Origin: Solihabitans fulvus
GTDB lineage: Bacteria > Actinomycetota > Actinomycetes > Mycobacteriales > Pseudonocardiaceae
Assembly (NCBI RefSeq): GCF_008386585.1
Contig: NZ_VUOB01000022.1
Location: 248,001-312,000, forward strand
Reading direction: 5' to 3'
DNA: 64,000 bases
Shown: positions 1 to 8,451 of the stretch, one piece after another
Layout of the letters: every line of letters starts with the position of its first letter
Position numbering within the stretch: the stretch's first letter is position 1
Program-made: the position numbers and the translations under genes
The notes under the pieces: generated by a model
The model's database searches: none
What the model was told of the DNA's origin: nothing
What the model saw: only the letters and a program-made list of their open reading frames with translations

Positions 1-320
1 AGGCAGCCGAGCGCGTCGTAGGCCCACTCGAACGCGCGCTCGTGCGTGGCCGCCCACTCCCACCACGGCCTGCCGGCCTCGGCGGCCTTGGTGAGGATCT
101 TGTCCTCGATGTCGGTGACGTTGCGGACCAGCAGCACGTCGTCGCCGTCGCGGGCCAGCCAGCGGCGCAGCACGTCGAAGTTGAGGCCGCTGCGGACGTG
201 GCCGATGTGCGGCACGCCCTGCACGGTCGCCCCACACACGTAGATCGACGCCGTTCCGTTCCGCAGCGGGTGGAACTCCCGCATACTCCGGGTCGCGGTG
301 TCGTACAGGTGGAGGCTCAC
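1..320 (-). CDS. cysS: Cysteinyl-tRNA synthetase, N-terminal part (cut by window edge)
   Basis: Charges tRNA-Cys with cysteine in the cytoplasm. Reading from a GTG at 318-320 on the minus strand, the protein begins [13 protein letters not shown] and continues through [19 protein letters not shown]. This holds the first zinc-ligand cysteine and the class I HIGH motif, followed by [10 protein letters not shown], all typical of CysRS. About 106 residues are visible; the rest lies left of the window. In mycobacteria cysS directly follows ispF; here a HAD gene and a secreted hydrolase gene sit between them. The start is chosen because the conserved N-terminal strand begins at once after it. Confidence 0.93.
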   Translation of the reverse strand, partial: MSLHLYDTATRSMREFHPLRNGTASIYVCGATVQGVPHIGHVRSGLNFDVLRRWLARDGDDVLLVRNVTDIEDKILTKAAEAGRPWWEWAATHERAFEWAYDALGC

Positions 321-398
321 GCCAGAATGGTACGGGCGTCCGCTTGACGATGTGCCCCCGGACCGTCTACGCGGGCAGGAACGGTCCCACGGTGTGGG

Positions 399-1085
399 TC
401 ACAGGACCCCGTGCGCCGTCAGCGCGTCCAGCAACGCGGTCGGCCGCTGCGCCGTCGGCAGCGGCTCGACGATGGCCACGACGCTGCCGACCGCGGCCGC
501 GCCGCCGTCGGCCTCCTCGCTGTCGCCGATCATCAGCGTGTCCGCCGGGTCGACGCCGAGCCGGTCGCAGGCCAGCAGGAAGATCTTGGGGTCGGGCTTG
601 ATCACGCCCTCCTGGTAGGACATCACCAGCTCGTCGACCAGCACGGTCGCGCCGTGCCGGTCGAACGCCGAGGTGATGTCCCAGGCGATGTTGCTGACCA
701 CCGCGACCGGGATCCCCGCGTCGGAGAGGCGGCGCAGCGCCTCCAGCGTGTCGGGATAGGGCTGCCAGTAGGCGGGGTCGAGCAGCCGCTCGTACAGCAG
801 CTCGGCCATGCCCTCGCCGGTCACCCCGGCCGCCCGCAGCGTGGCGACGTACACCTCGCGGTGCAGCTCAGGGTCCAGGTCGCGCTTCTCCCAGGCCAGC
901 TGCATTTCCTCGGACAAGTCGTCGGCGACGCCGACCGGGGCGGTGAGCCTGCGCATCAGCTCGGCCTGCTCCCGCACGTCCATCGGCGCGCCGGCGTCGT
1001 CCAGCAGGCCGTCGAACCAGGAGGACTCGTGCTCCAGCCGGAACAGCGTGCCGGAGAAGTCGAACAGCACCGCGCGGATCGTCAC
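399..1085 (-). CDS. HAD-superfamily hydrolase-like protein
   Basis: A 228-residue HAD-fold protein with a GTG start. Motif I near the N-terminus reads LFDFSGTLFRLE, so the nucleophile aspartate is present. The usual second aspartate (DxD) is a serine (DFS). Motif II (VVSNIAWD), the motif III lysine (GVIKPDPKIF) and motif IV (MIGDSEEAD) are all visible, and an alpha-helical cap fits between motifs I and II. Loss of the +2 Asp makes a classical phosphatase mechanism doubtful. Dehalogenase- or phosphonatase-type HADs also lack that residue. The substrate is unknown. It is divergent from the secreted hydrolase at 1235 and lies in the same inserted block between cysS and ispF. Confidence 0.85.
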   Translation of the reverse strand: MTIRAVLFDFSGTLFRLEHESSWFDGLLDDAGAPMDVREQAELMRRLTAPVGVADDLSEEMQLAWEKRDLDPELHREVYVATLRAAGVTGEGMAELLYERLLDPAYWQPYPDTLEALRRLSDAGIPVAVVSNIAWDITSAFDRHGATVLVDELVMSYQEGVIKPDPKIFLLACDRLGVDPADTLMIGDSEEADGGAAAVGSVVAIVEPLPTAQRPTALLDALTAHGVL

Positions 1086-1234
1086 GACCGCACGCTACGT
1101 GGTCCAGACATCTGCGATCAACGAGACGTGACGGATCCGCCGAGCCTGAGGGTTCTCTCAGCGCCTCAGCGGTTTCTCAGCGGAAGCGGATCAAGGTCTG
1201 GTCCGTCAACAACTGCGCAACCACAGGGGGACAC

Positions 1235-2518
1235 ATGCTCAGGACGAGACTCCTGGCCTCCTTCACGCTCGCCGCGGCCACCGCCGCCGTCGTCGTGGCC
1301 GCCGCGCCTGCCTCGGCCGACCCTGCCGTCGCTCCAGTCACTCCCGTCGCTCCAGTCACTCCCGTGCTGCCGGCGCCGACCGGACCGCACCAGGTCGGCA
1401 GGGTGGACCTGCACCTGGTGGACCACTCCCGGCCCGACCCGTGGCTGCCCGAGCACTCGGACCGCGAGGTGATGGCGAACGTCTGGTACCCGGCGCGGGA
1501 CGCGGATCGGCACCCGGTCGCGCCCTACCTCACCGCCCCGCAGGCGGCCGGACTGGCGCAGGGGGCGTTCGGGCTGCCCGCCGGCTCGGTCGACTGGGCC
1601 GCGACCAGAGGCAACGCCCACCAGGGCGCGCCGATGGACCGGAGCGGCGGTCCACACCCCGTGGTGTTCGTCTCGCCGGCGCACTTCAGCTCGGTCGACA
1701 CCATGACCGCGCTCGCCGAGGACCTGGCCAGTCGCGGGTACGTCGTCGTCGGTGTCGACGACACCTACGAGGCGCCCGTCGTGCAGTTCCCCGGCGGGCG
1801 GGTGGCGACCGTCCAGCTCTCGGCGGTTCCGGTGCGGCTGCCCAGTGGCGACCTCGACCCGGCGAAGCTGCCGGCGCTGCTGGTCAAGACCACGCAGACC
1901 AGGGTGGCCGACGCGCGGTTCGTGCTGGACCAGCTCGCGCTCGCCAACGCAGGGCACAACCCGGACGCGGAGCGGCAGCCGCTGCCGCGCGGCCTGCGCG
2001 GCTCGCTCGACACCTCCCGCGCGGCGGCGGTCGGCGGGATCGCCATGGGGCCGGTCACCGTGTTGCAGCTCGCACATGACGACCGCCGGTTCGCGGCCGT
2101 CGCCGCGCTGTCGGACCTGTCGGGGCCGGTCACCGGCCTGGACCTGCCGGTACAGCGGGACGGCCTGGACCGCTCGGTGCTGTACCTGACCACCACGCGC
2201 GGCAGTCACGTCACCGACCCCGCCTGGCAGCCGTTGTGGCCCAAGCTGACCGGCTGGAAGCGGGAGCTGAACCTGGCCGGCGCGGTGAACGGCACGTTCA
2301 GCGACTTCCACGCGCTGGTCGCCGACGCCTACGGCAGGCTGGGCAGGCCGGTGCCCGACGAGGTGCGCGGCATGTTCGGCCCGGTCGACGCGGGGCGCTC
2401 GCTCGCGGCGCAGCGGGCCTACGTCGCCGCGTTCCTCGACCAGCAGCTGCGCGGCTGCCACCGAAGCCTGCTGGACGGCCCGTCGGAGGCCTTCCCGGAG
2501 ATCACCTTCCCGGCCTGA
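1235..2518 (+). CDS. Secreted alpha/beta-hydrolase of PAF-acetylhydrolase type, probably nucleophile-less
   Basis: A 427-residue protein with a Sec signal peptide (residues 1-28, cleavage after ASA). A short Pro/Val/Thr linker follows, encoded by an 18-bp tandem repeat at 1328-1363. The fold markers of platelet-activating factor acetylhydrolase/lipase proteins are present: NVWYPA (82-87), PVVFVSPAHFSS, ALAEDLASRGYVVVGVDD (160-176) and FSDFHAL near the C-terminus, which could supply the histidine. At the nucleophile elbow the usual GHSxGG is replaced by VGGIAMGP (266-273), so the GxSxG serine is Ala270. It may be a binding protein or use another residue. It is followed by a strong hairpin and faces ispF. 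Confidence 0.8.
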   Translation: MLRTRLLASFTLAAATAAVVVAAAPASADPAVAPVTPVAPVTPVLPAPTGPHQVGRVDLHLVDHSRPDPWLPEHSDREVMANVWYPARDADRHPVAPYLTAPQAAGLAQGAFGLPAGSVDWAATRGNAHQGAPMDRSGGPHPVVFVSPAHFSSVDTMTALAEDLASRGYVVVGVDDTYEAPVVQFPGGRVATVQLSAVPVRLPSGDLDPAKLPALLVKTTQTRVADARFVLDQLALANAGHNPDAERQPLPRGLRGSLDTSRAAAVGGIAMGPVTVLQLAHDDRRFAAVAALSDLSGPVTGLDLPVQRDGLDRSVLYLTTTRGSHVTDPAWQPLWPKLTGWKRELNLAGAVNGTFSDFHALVADAYGRLGRPVPDEVRGMFGPVDAGRSLAAQRAYVAAFLDQQLRGCHRSLLDGPSEAFPEITFPA

Positions 2519-2536
2519 ATGCCTGGCTGCCCGAGG

Positions 2537-2561
2537 GCGGCGGCTCGCCGTGAGCCGCCGC
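2537..2561. terminator. Hairpin between convergent genes
   Basis: A perfect 10-bp GC-rich stem (GCGGCGGCTC / GAGCCGCCGC) with a 5-nt loop lies between the stop codons of the hydrolase gene (2518) and ispF (2595). There is no T-tract. It probably ends transcription from both sides. Confidence 0.6.
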
Positions 2562-2594
2562 TCCCGGACCGTCCTCGCGTCCTCGGCCGGTTGC

Positions 2595-3065
2595 TCAGGC
2601 GGGCAGCAGCAGCGCGGTCGCCATCGCCGCGATGCCCTCGCCTCGGCCGGTCAGCCCGAGCCCGTCGGTGGTCGTCCCGGAGACCGCGACCGGCCCGCCG
2701 ACGGCGGCCGACAGCACGTCCTGGGCCTCGGCGCGGCGGGTGCCGATCCTCGGCGCGTTGCCGATGACCTGCACCGCGGCGTTGCCGACCCGGTAGCCCG
2801 CCGCCTCGACCAGCCTGCGCACCTCGGCGAGCAGCACCACGCCGTGCGCGCCGGACCAGCGGGGATCGCTGGTGCCGAACACCGAGCCGAGGTCGCCGAG
2901 CGCGGCGGCCGACAGCAGGGCGTCGCACAGGGCGTGCGCGGCCACGTCGCCGTCGGAGTGCCCGGCGCAGCCTGCCACGTCCGGCCAGTGCAGCCCGGCG
3001 ATCCAGCACTCCCGGCCGGCCTCGATCGGGTGAACGTCGGTGCCGATGCCGACCCTCGGACTCAT
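2595..3065 (-). CDS. ispF: 2-C-methyl-D-erythritol 2,4-cyclodiphosphate synthase
   Basis: Fifth enzyme of the non-mevalonate (MEP) isoprenoid route. It cyclises CDP-ME 2-phosphate to MEcPP and releases CMP. The 156-residue length is normal. The N-terminal [11 protein letters not shown] supplies the Asp/His metal ligands, [19 protein letters not shown] is the family signature, and the C-terminal [17 protein letters not shown] closes the active site. The ATG start (3065) overlaps the ispD stop by four bases (ATGA), so translation is probably coupled. Confidence 0.96.
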   Translation of the reverse strand: MSPRVGIGTDVHPIEAGRECWIAGLHWPDVAGCAGHSDGDVAAHALCDALLSAAALGDLGSVFGTSDPRWSGAHGVVLLAEVRRLVEAAGYRVGNAAVQVIGNAPRIGTRRAEAQDVLSAAVGGPVAVSGTTTDGLGLTGRGEGIAAMATALLLPA

Positions 3066-3748
3066 CCCACTCCCCGGGACAGGATCGCCTCGGCCACGGC
3101 GAGGTCGAACCGCGTGGTGATCTTCATGGCGTTCGGATGGCCTGCGACGGTGGACACCGGCACGCCGAGCCGCTCGACCAGGCCCGCGTCGTCGGTGGCC
3201 GGGCCGTCGCAGGTGACATGGGCTCGACGGAGCACGTCGGCATCGAAGCCCTGCGGGGTCTGCACGACGCGCAGCGCCGACCGGTCGGGTGTGGCGATGA
3301 CCACGCCGTCCGCGTCGACCTGCTTGATGGTGTCGGCCACCGGGAGCACCGGGATCACGGCGGGCGACCCGCCGAGCACCGCGTCGACCACGGCCCGCAC
3401 CACCTCGGGCGGGGTGAACGCGCGGGCGGCGTCGTGCACCAGCACGACGCGCGTGTCGGGGAACGTGCGGAGCGCGAACTCCAGCGCCAGCCGCACCGAG
3501 TCGGTGCGTTCCGCACCACCCGCAACGACGTCCGCCGCCGCGCCGACCTCGGCCAACGCGGCGGTGACGGTGTCGAGATCGGTCGGCGGGGCGGCCACGA
3601 CCACGTGCCGCACGCAACCAGCGGCGAGCAGCCCGCGCACCGCGCGGACCAGCAGTGGAACCCCGTCGACCGGTACGAGTGCCTTGGGTATGCCGAAACC
3701 AAGACGCTCACCCCGCCCGGCCGCCGGCACGAGCGCCACCACGCTCAT
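3062..3748 (-). CDS. ispD: 2-C-methyl-D-erythritol 4-phosphate cytidylyltransferase
   Basis: Third step of the MEP pathway, joining MEP to CTP. The 228-residue protein opens [19 protein letters not shown], the nucleotide-binding glycine-rich loop. It also has [14 protein letters not shown] (the IspD signature), TIKQVD and QTPQGFD, all typical. The start at 3748 puts the glycine-rich loop at residue 8 as in homologues; longer in-frame starts would read into the end of carD. The gene is 31 bp downstream of carD and overlaps ispF by 4 bp, forming a carD-ispD-ispF unit as in mycobacteria. Confidence 0.96.
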   Translation of the reverse strand: MSVVALVPAAGRGERLGFGIPKALVPVDGVPLLVRAVRGLLAAGCVRHVVVAAPPTDLDTVTAALAEVGAAADVVAGGAERTDSVRLALEFALRTFPDTRVVLVHDAARAFTPPEVVRAVVDAVLGGSPAVIPVLPVADTIKQVDADGVVIATPDRSALRVVQTPQGFDADVLRRAHVTCDGPATDDAGLVERLGVPVSTVAGHPNAMKITTRFDLAVAEAILSRGVG

Positions 3749-3779
3749 GTCGGCAATCCGGGACGGGAGGGTGTTGTGC

Positions 3780-4268
3780 TCAGGATGCGGTGGCGAGGAC
3801 TTCGTCGAGAAGAACCTCGGCCTTGTCCTCGTCGGTGCCTTCGGCCAGCGCCAACTCACTGACCAGTATCTGCCGAGCCTTCGCCAGCATCCGCTTCTCA
3901 CCAGCGGAAAGCCCACGATCCTTCTCGCGCCGCCAGAGGTCGCGCACCACTTCGGCCACCTTGTTCACATCGCCGGAGGCGAGCTTCTCGAGGTTGGCCT
4001 TGTACCGCCGCGACCAGTTGGTCGGCTCCTCGGTGTGAGGAGCACGCAAGACCTCGAAGACCCTGTTGAGACCCTCCTGGCCGACCACATCGCGCACGCC
4101 CACGATCTCGGCGTTGTCGGCTGGGACACGGACCGTAAGATCGCCTTGGGCGACCTTGAGGACGAGGTACTGTTTCTCCTCGCCCTTGATCACTCGGGTC
4201 TCAATTGCTTCGATGAGAGCGGCACCGTGGTGCGGGTAGACGACGGTCTCTCCGACCTTGAAAACCAT
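3780..4268 (-). CDS. carD: CarD-family transcriptional regulator
   Basis: RNA polymerase-binding activator that stabilises open complexes at rRNA and many housekeeping promoters. The 162-residue protein begins [23 protein letters not shown], the RNAP-interaction (Tudor-like) domain. It continues with the helical DNA-binding domain containing [18 protein letters not shown], where the conserved Trp wedges the upstream edge of the bubble. Length and sequence match mycobacterial CarD. The ATG start places the conserved VFKVGE at residue 2; upstream in-frame codons are not conserved-looking. Confidence 0.96.
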   Translation of the reverse strand: MVFKVGETVVYPHHGAALIEAIETRVIKGEEKQYLVLKVAQGDLTVRVPADNAEIVGVRDVVGQEGLNRVFEVLRAPHTEEPTNWSRRYKANLEKLASGDVNKVAEVVRDLWRREKDRGLSAGEKRMLAKARQILVSELALAEGTDEDKAEVLLDEVLATAS

Positions 4269-4600
4269 GTGTCCTCTGCCCCTTTCGCTACCTCCCATCT
4301 TAACACGGCCAGCAATCCCTCTTCGAGTCGCTAACGATCGGTAACCGCAGGTCAGCGGCCACTTGAGGGGTTGACAAACCACACGTTCGCGTGCAAGCGG
4401 CCCTCAATCGGGCAAGCATCGGCCCAGCACAGCCATCCACAGTGGACGTTCCACGCGGCGGAGGAGGCACCTGGTGCCGGCCGCGTCATGCGCCCGGTTA
4501 GGCTCCGGAGTTGATGAACGGCCACCGCCGCGCGCCGCGCGGTGCCGGCCGCTCCGACTCGTTCTAAGGTCGCCGGTAAACCAGGAAGGATCCTGCAACC
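4269..4600. promoter_or_regulatory. Divergent intergenic region carD / lpqE-like gene
   Basis: This 332-bp gap holds no credible gene. On the minus strand a TAAGAT -10 hexamer (top-strand coordinates 4297-4302) lies 28 nt upstream of the carD ATG, with no good -35. This fits a carD promoter. A small palindrome TCCAC-A-GTGGA is at 4436-4446. The lipoprotein gene start is preceded by an AGGAAGGA ribosome-binding site near 4583-4590. Confidence 0.45.
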
Positions 4601-5356
4601 GTGAGCCGTGCACAGCAGAACTCGCCGGCGGGGGTGAGCCCGCAGGGCCTCCGCGTCACCGCGCGCAGGCGTGTGGTCGCGGTGGCCGCGCTCGCCATCG
4701 GCCTCGGCGTGGCCGTGGCCGGCTGCGGTGCCGGCCAGATCACCCAGACCGACACCCAGGTCGCCTCCGTGAACGGCGCGTCGGGCCAGCTCGGGCGGAT
4801 CGCCGTGCGGGACGCCCAGCTTGCCTTCCCGGCCAGCGGCGACACGTTCTACTCGGCGAAGTCCAACGCGCCGCTGATCGTCACGATCGCCAACAACGGC
4901 GAGACCGCCGACCGGCTGGTCTCGGTCACCAGCGACGCCTCCGACGCGGCCATCGTGGTCGGCACCACCGACCTGCCGGGCGGCGTCGCCGTCCAGGCGG
5001 GCGTGGACAAGGACGACAGCACGGCCTCCTCGGCCCGCCCGTCCAGCAGCGCGCCGTCGCTGACCTCGACGCCGTCGGCGCCCTCCTCGGGCAGCACGCC
5101 GTCCTCGGGTTCGTCGGTCCCGTCCGGCTCGGCGTCCTCGGCTCCGTCGGGTTCCGCGTCCGCCAGCTCGGTCGTGCCGACCAGCTCGACGGTCGCCCTG
5201 CCGGTCGGCAAGATCCGGATCACCCTGCCGAACCTGTCGCGGGACGTCCGGTCCGGCCAGAACGTCAAGGTCAAGTTCGTCTTCGAGAAGGCCGGCACGC
5301 TCGAGCTGTCGCTGCCGATCGGCGCACCCGCCGACCCGCGCTCCTCGCACGCCTGA
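4601..5356 (+). CDS. LpqE-like lipoprotein with Ser/Pro-rich insert
   Basis: A 251-residue protein beginning at GTG after a strong AGGAAGGA site. Residues 23-43 form a hydrophobic segment ending in a lipobox (AVAGCGAG), so it is a predicted membrane-anchored lipoprotein. The region up to about residue 140 and the tail (LPVGKIRITLPNLS...VKVKFVFEKAGTLELSLPIGAP) resemble the copper-chaperone-like/LpqE beta-sandwich fold. A low-complexity run of Ser, Ala and Pro lies between (about 142-195). Position supports LpqE: in mycobacteria the order is also carD, lpqE, radA. The exact function is unknown. Confidence 0.75.
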   Translation: MSRAQQNSPAGVSPQGLRVTARRRVVAVAALAIGLGVAVAGCGAGQITQTDTQVASVNGASGQLGRIAVRDAQLAFPASGDTFYSAKSNAPLIVTIANNGETADRLVSVTSDASDAAIVVGTTDLPGGVAVQAGVDKDDSTASSARPSSSAPSLTSTPSAPSSGSTPSSGSSVPSGSASSAPSGSASASSVVPTSSTVALPVGKIRITLPNLSRDVRSGQNVKVKFVFEKAGTLELSLPIGAPADPRSSHA

Positions 5357-5361
5357 CACAA

Positions 5362-5414
5362 GTCACGAAGGGTTCCGTCACGACACTCGGTGTCCTGGCG
5401 GGACCCTTCATGAC
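5362..5414. terminator. Long imperfect inverted repeat, likely terminator
   Basis: Arms of 15 nt at 5362-5376 and 5400-5414 (GTCACGAAGGGTTCC and GGGACCCTTCATGAC) pair with two mismatches. The 23-nt loop itself contains a 5-bp stem (GACAC-TCG-GTGTC, 5382-5394). It lies directly behind the lipoprotein stop and just before radA. The GAAGGGTyCC type of arm is reminiscent of dispersed hairpins in Pseudonocardiales genomes, which is from memory rather than from a search. Confidence 0.6.
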
Positions 5415-5444
5415 ATGTCGGGGGTGTGCCCTAGCGTTGCGGCC

Positions 5445-6830
5445 GTGGTGAAGAGCATCAAGCCCGTCCGACCGAGCTACCGCTGCGCCGAATGCGGCCA
5501 CGAGGTGGCCAAGTGGGTGGGCCGCTGCCCGGAATGCCAGGCGTGGGGCTCCGTCGAGGAGTCCGCCCCGTCCCGCCCGACGCTCGGCACGGTGGCCGCT
5601 GGCGCGCCAAGCTCACCCGCCCGGCCGATCGCCGAGGTCGACATCGAGTCGGCGCGGGCGCAGAGCACCGGCGTCGACGAGCTGGACCGGGTGCTCGGCG
5701 GCGGCCTGGTGCCCGGCGCGGTGGTGCTGCTGGCCGGCGAGCCAGGGGTCGGCAAGTCGACCCTGCTGCTGGAGGTCGCCTACCAGTGGTCGAACCGGGG
5801 CGAGGGCCTGAGCCGGTCGCTGTACATCACCGGCGAGGAGTCCGCGGGCCAGGTGCGGCTGCGGGCCGAGCGCACCGGCAACGTGCACGGCGAGATGTAC
5901 CTGGCCGCCGAGAGCGACCTCGGCGCGCTGATCAGCCACGTGGACACCGTCAAGCCGGGGCTGCTGATCGTGGACTCGGTGCAGACGATGTTCTCGCCGA
6001 CCGTGGACAGCGCGTCCGGCGGCACCACCCAGGTCCGCGCGGTCACGGCTGGGCTGGTGGCGTTGGCCAAGGAGCGCGGCCTGCCCGTGCTGCTGGTCGG
6101 CCACGTCACCAAGGCCGGTGACGTGGCGGGGCCGAGGGTGCTCGAGCACCTGGTGGACGTCGTGCTGCACTTCGAGGGCGACCGGCACTCCGCGCTGCGG
6201 CTGCTGCGCGGGGTCAAGAACCGGTTCGGCCCCGCCGACGAGGTCGGCTGCTTCGAGCTGGTCGAGGACGGCATCGTCGGCGTGCCCGACCCGTCCGGGA
6301 TGTTCCTCAACAAGCGGCAGACCGCCGTGGAGGGTACCGCGATCACCGTGATGGTCGAGGGCAAGCGGTCGCTGCTCAGCGAGGTGCAGGCGCTGGTGTC
6401 GGCCACGAACCTGCCGGCGCCGAGGCGCGCGGTGAGCGGCCTCGACTCGGCCAGGATGGCGATGGTGCTCGCGGTCCTGGAACGGCGCGGCCGGGTTCGC
6501 CTGTCCGACAAGGACGTCTACATCGCGACGGTCGGCGGCATGCGGGTGGTCGAGCCGGCCGCCGACCTGGCCGTGGCGCTCGCGGTGGCCTCGGCGGCAA
6601 GGGACATCCCGTTCCCGCCGGACATGGTCGCCATCGGCGAGGTCGGCCTGGCCGGCGAGGTCCGGCGCGCGACGGGTGTCGGGCGGCGGCTGGCGGAGGC
6701 CGCCAGGCTCGGCTTCACCAGGGCCCTGGTGCCGCCGGAGTCGGGCGACCTGCCGCAGGACGTCAAGGCCATCGTCGTGCCGGACCTGGGCAGCGCGCTC
6801 CAGGTCCTCTACGAGAACGCCGCCAAGTAG
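5445..6830 (+). CDS. radA: DNA repair protein RadA
   Basis: RecA-related ATPase that helps branch migration in homologous recombination. The protein has an N-terminal C4 zinc finger (YRCAECG...GRCPECQ), a Walker A site LAGEPGVGKSTLLLEV, the KNRFG motif (VKNRFGPADEVG) specific to RadA, and a C-terminal Lon-like domain. Two adjacent GTG codons (5445 and 5448) are the likeliest starts, about 10 residues before the finger. An in-frame ATG at 5415 lies inside the hairpin and is less likely. About 461 residues. In mycobacteria disA follows radA; here the next gene is on the opposite strand, 9 bp away. Confidence 0.95.
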   Translation: MVKSIKPVRPSYRCAECGHEVAKWVGRCPECQAWGSVEESAPSRPTLGTVAAGAPSSPARPIAEVDIESARAQSTGVDELDRVLGGGLVPGAVVLLAGEPGVGKSTLLLEVAYQWSNRGEGLSRSLYITGEESAGQVRLRAERTGNVHGEMYLAAESDLGALISHVDTVKPGLLIVDSVQTMFSPTVDSASGGTTQVRAVTAGLVALAKERGLPVLLVGHVTKAGDVAGPRVLEHLVDVVLHFEGDRHSALRLLRGVKNRFGPADEVGCFELVEDGIVGVPDPSGMFLNKRQTAVEGTAITVMVEGKRSLLSEVQALVSATNLPAPRRAVSGLDSARMAMVLAVLERRGRVRLSDKDVYIATVGGMRVVEPAADLAVALAVASAARDIPFPPDMVAIGEVGLAGEVRRATGVGRRLAEAARLGFTRALVPPESGDLPQDVKAIVVPDLGSALQVLYENAAK

Positions 6831-6839
6831 GCGACCAGA

Positions 6840-7832
6840 TCACGGCGTTTCCCCGATCCCGTTCACGACGGCCGTGCTGATGGAGGAGATCGACTGAACC
6901 TCGCCGACTGGAACCATCGGGGCGAGAGCGTCGCCCGCGAGCTGCCGCAGGCCGATGAACTGTCCGTTGTCCGGATCGACCAGGATTTCCGACGCGGCCT
7001 TGCTGGGAACAGTGACGCGCAGGGCCAGACCACGCTGACCCGCCAGGTTCGGCACGCCGTCGGTGGCGGTGAGCGTTGGCAGGGCCGCCAGTGCTCGATA
7101 GAGCGCGGCGCGGGAGTCGACGGCCAAGGTTCCGCTGCCCAGCAGCCGCACCGCAATGGTGAACAGTCCCGCGTCGTCAGAGCTGCCGGCCTTGCTCGCT
7201 TCCCGGCGCAGCTCGTCGAGCATCCCGTGTGGGTCGTGGGGCTGATCGAGCAACACATAGCCCGGAAGCAGCGACGTGCAGGCTGCCCGACGGGCCGCGT
7301 CGACGCTTCCACAGGGTGCCCGCACTACGGTCGGGGCCTTGTCGGCGAACGGCTTCACGCGGATCATCCAGTCGCTGGACCGGTCGCCGGGGACCCACAG
7401 CTCAGCCGTCAGCTGGCCGCCCTTGACCGGTTGCATGATCTGCTGGGTCTCGATGGTGTAGCGGTACTGGCCGGGCCGAAGCGGCGGTTCGGGATGCTGT
7501 GATGTCTGGTCGGCGAGCTGGTTCAGCCGTCGCGATGCCGGGCTCAACTGGTCGACGAGTGGTGCGGTCGCTGAAGCGGTGCCCGGCGGAGAATGGTTCT
7601 CCACCACCAGGACCGCGACCAGCCCGATCACCACCGTGGCCGCTGCGGCCACCAGCAACCAGGCTCGTCGTCGCTTCGGCCGTGGCTCGGTCACGCGGAC
7701 ACCCGCGCCCTCGGCGTCCGAGGAGAGCAACCACGCCCGGCCCTCCTCGAAGGTCTGCTCGCTCATCTCGGGGGCGCTGCGGTGGATCTCGCGCAGCGCC
7801 TCGTCAAGCAGGTCGTCGATCGCGTCACGCAT
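6840..7832 (-). CDS. Membrane-anchored putative anti-sigma factor (CU044_5270-like)
   Basis: A 330-residue protein with a short cytoplasmic N-terminus (MRDAIDDLLDEALREIH...), a basic stretch KRRR, one transmembrane helix around residues 57-77 (AWLLVAAAATVVIGLVAVLVV) and a large outer domain. No HxxxCxxC zinc anti-sigma motif is visible. It overlaps the upstream ECF sigma gene by 8 bp, so the two are co-translated. By position it is the likely membrane partner that holds the sigma factor; the family assignment is from general resemblance. The signal sensed is unknown. Confidence 0.7.
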   Translation of the reverse strand: MRDAIDDLLDEALREIHRSAPEMSEQTFEEGRAWLLSSDAEGAGVRVTEPRPKRRRAWLLVAAAATVVIGLVAVLVVENHSPPGTASATAPLVDQLSPASRRLNQLADQTSQHPEPPLRPGQYRYTIETQQIMQPVKGGQLTAELWVPGDRSSDWMIRVKPFADKAPTVVRAPCGSVDAARRAACTSLLPGYVLLDQPHDPHGMLDELRREASKAGSSDDAGLFTIAVRLLGSGTLAVDSRAALYRALAALPTLTATDGVPNLAGQRGLALRVTVPSKAASEILVDPDNGQFIGLRQLAGDALAPMVPVGEVQSISSISTAVVNGIGETP

Positions 7833-8349
7833 TGCTGCCCTCCCTCGCCTGGATGAACGTCTTCAGCCGGGTTCGCGCGCGATGTAATCGGGTGCGGGCG
7901 GTCGCCACCGGGATGTCCAGCGCCTCGGCCGCCTCCGTCACGCTCGGATCGGCCCAGGCCACCAGCAGCAGCACGTCCCGCTGCTCCGCCTTCAACGCGG
8001 CCAGTTCCGGGCTGAGCCGACCGGCCAGCACGCCGGCGTCCAGCGACTCGGTCAGCCGTTCGTCCGGCGCGGCGATCGGCAGATCCCTTGCGCCGCTTCG
8101 GGTCCACGCCCGCAGCCGCCGTTCCTCCGCCCGCGCGTGATTGCTCGCCAGCTTGGTCGCCACGCCGTAGAGCAGCGACTTGGCGTTGCCCCGCTCGGGG
8201 TCGAAGCGGTCGCGCTGCGCCCACATCGCCAGGAACGCGTCCGCGACCAGGTCGTCGGCGAGCTGGCTGCCGACCCGCGCCGCCAGGTAGCGGTGCAGCG
8301 GCCGCGCGTGCGTGTCGTACAGCGAGACGAGCTCGTCTCCGCCTGCCAC
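7825..8349 (-). CDS. ECF-subfamily RNA polymerase sigma factor
   Basis: A 174-residue sigma-70 family protein. Region 2 covers LYDTHARPLHRYLAARVGS...DLVADAFLAMWAQRDRFD and region 4 covers LSPELAALKAEQRDVLLLVAWADPSVTEAAEALDI with PVATARTRLHRARTRLK as recognition helix. The chosen GTG start (8349) has an AGGAG site 6 nt upstream; a longer frame upstream has no site and adds unconserved residues. It is co-translated with the membrane protein gene downstream. A perfect palindrome lies 62-74 bp upstream and may be part of its promoter. Confidence 0.9.
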   Translation of the reverse strand: MAGGDELVSLYDTHARPLHRYLAARVGSQLADDLVADAFLAMWAQRDRFDPERGNAKSLLYGVATKLASNHARAEERRLRAWTRSGARDLPIAAPDERLTESLDAGVLAGRLSPELAALKAEQRDVLLLVAWADPSVTEAAEALDIPVATARTRLHRARTRLKTFIQAREGSNA

Positions 8350-8410
8350 GTCAGGCTCCTGTCCGTGCGTTCTTCGTGCGCACGCTGCTGGTTGGTCGCA
8401 GCCGCGCAAA

Positions 8411-8423
8411 ACGTTCCCGGAAC
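8411..8423. promoter_or_regulatory. Palindrome upstream of the ECF sigma gene
   Basis: CGTTCC-C-GGAACG is a perfect 6+1+6 palindrome in the 102-bp gap between the EspG-family and sigma genes. On the minus strand it contains GGAAC, the usual -35 core for ECF sigma factors. No convincing -10 follows at normal spacing, so this is a weak proposal for an autoregulated promoter or operator. Confidence 0.35.
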
Positions 8424-8451
8424 GCCCCGTGGACAGGTTTGCACGCCCCAC

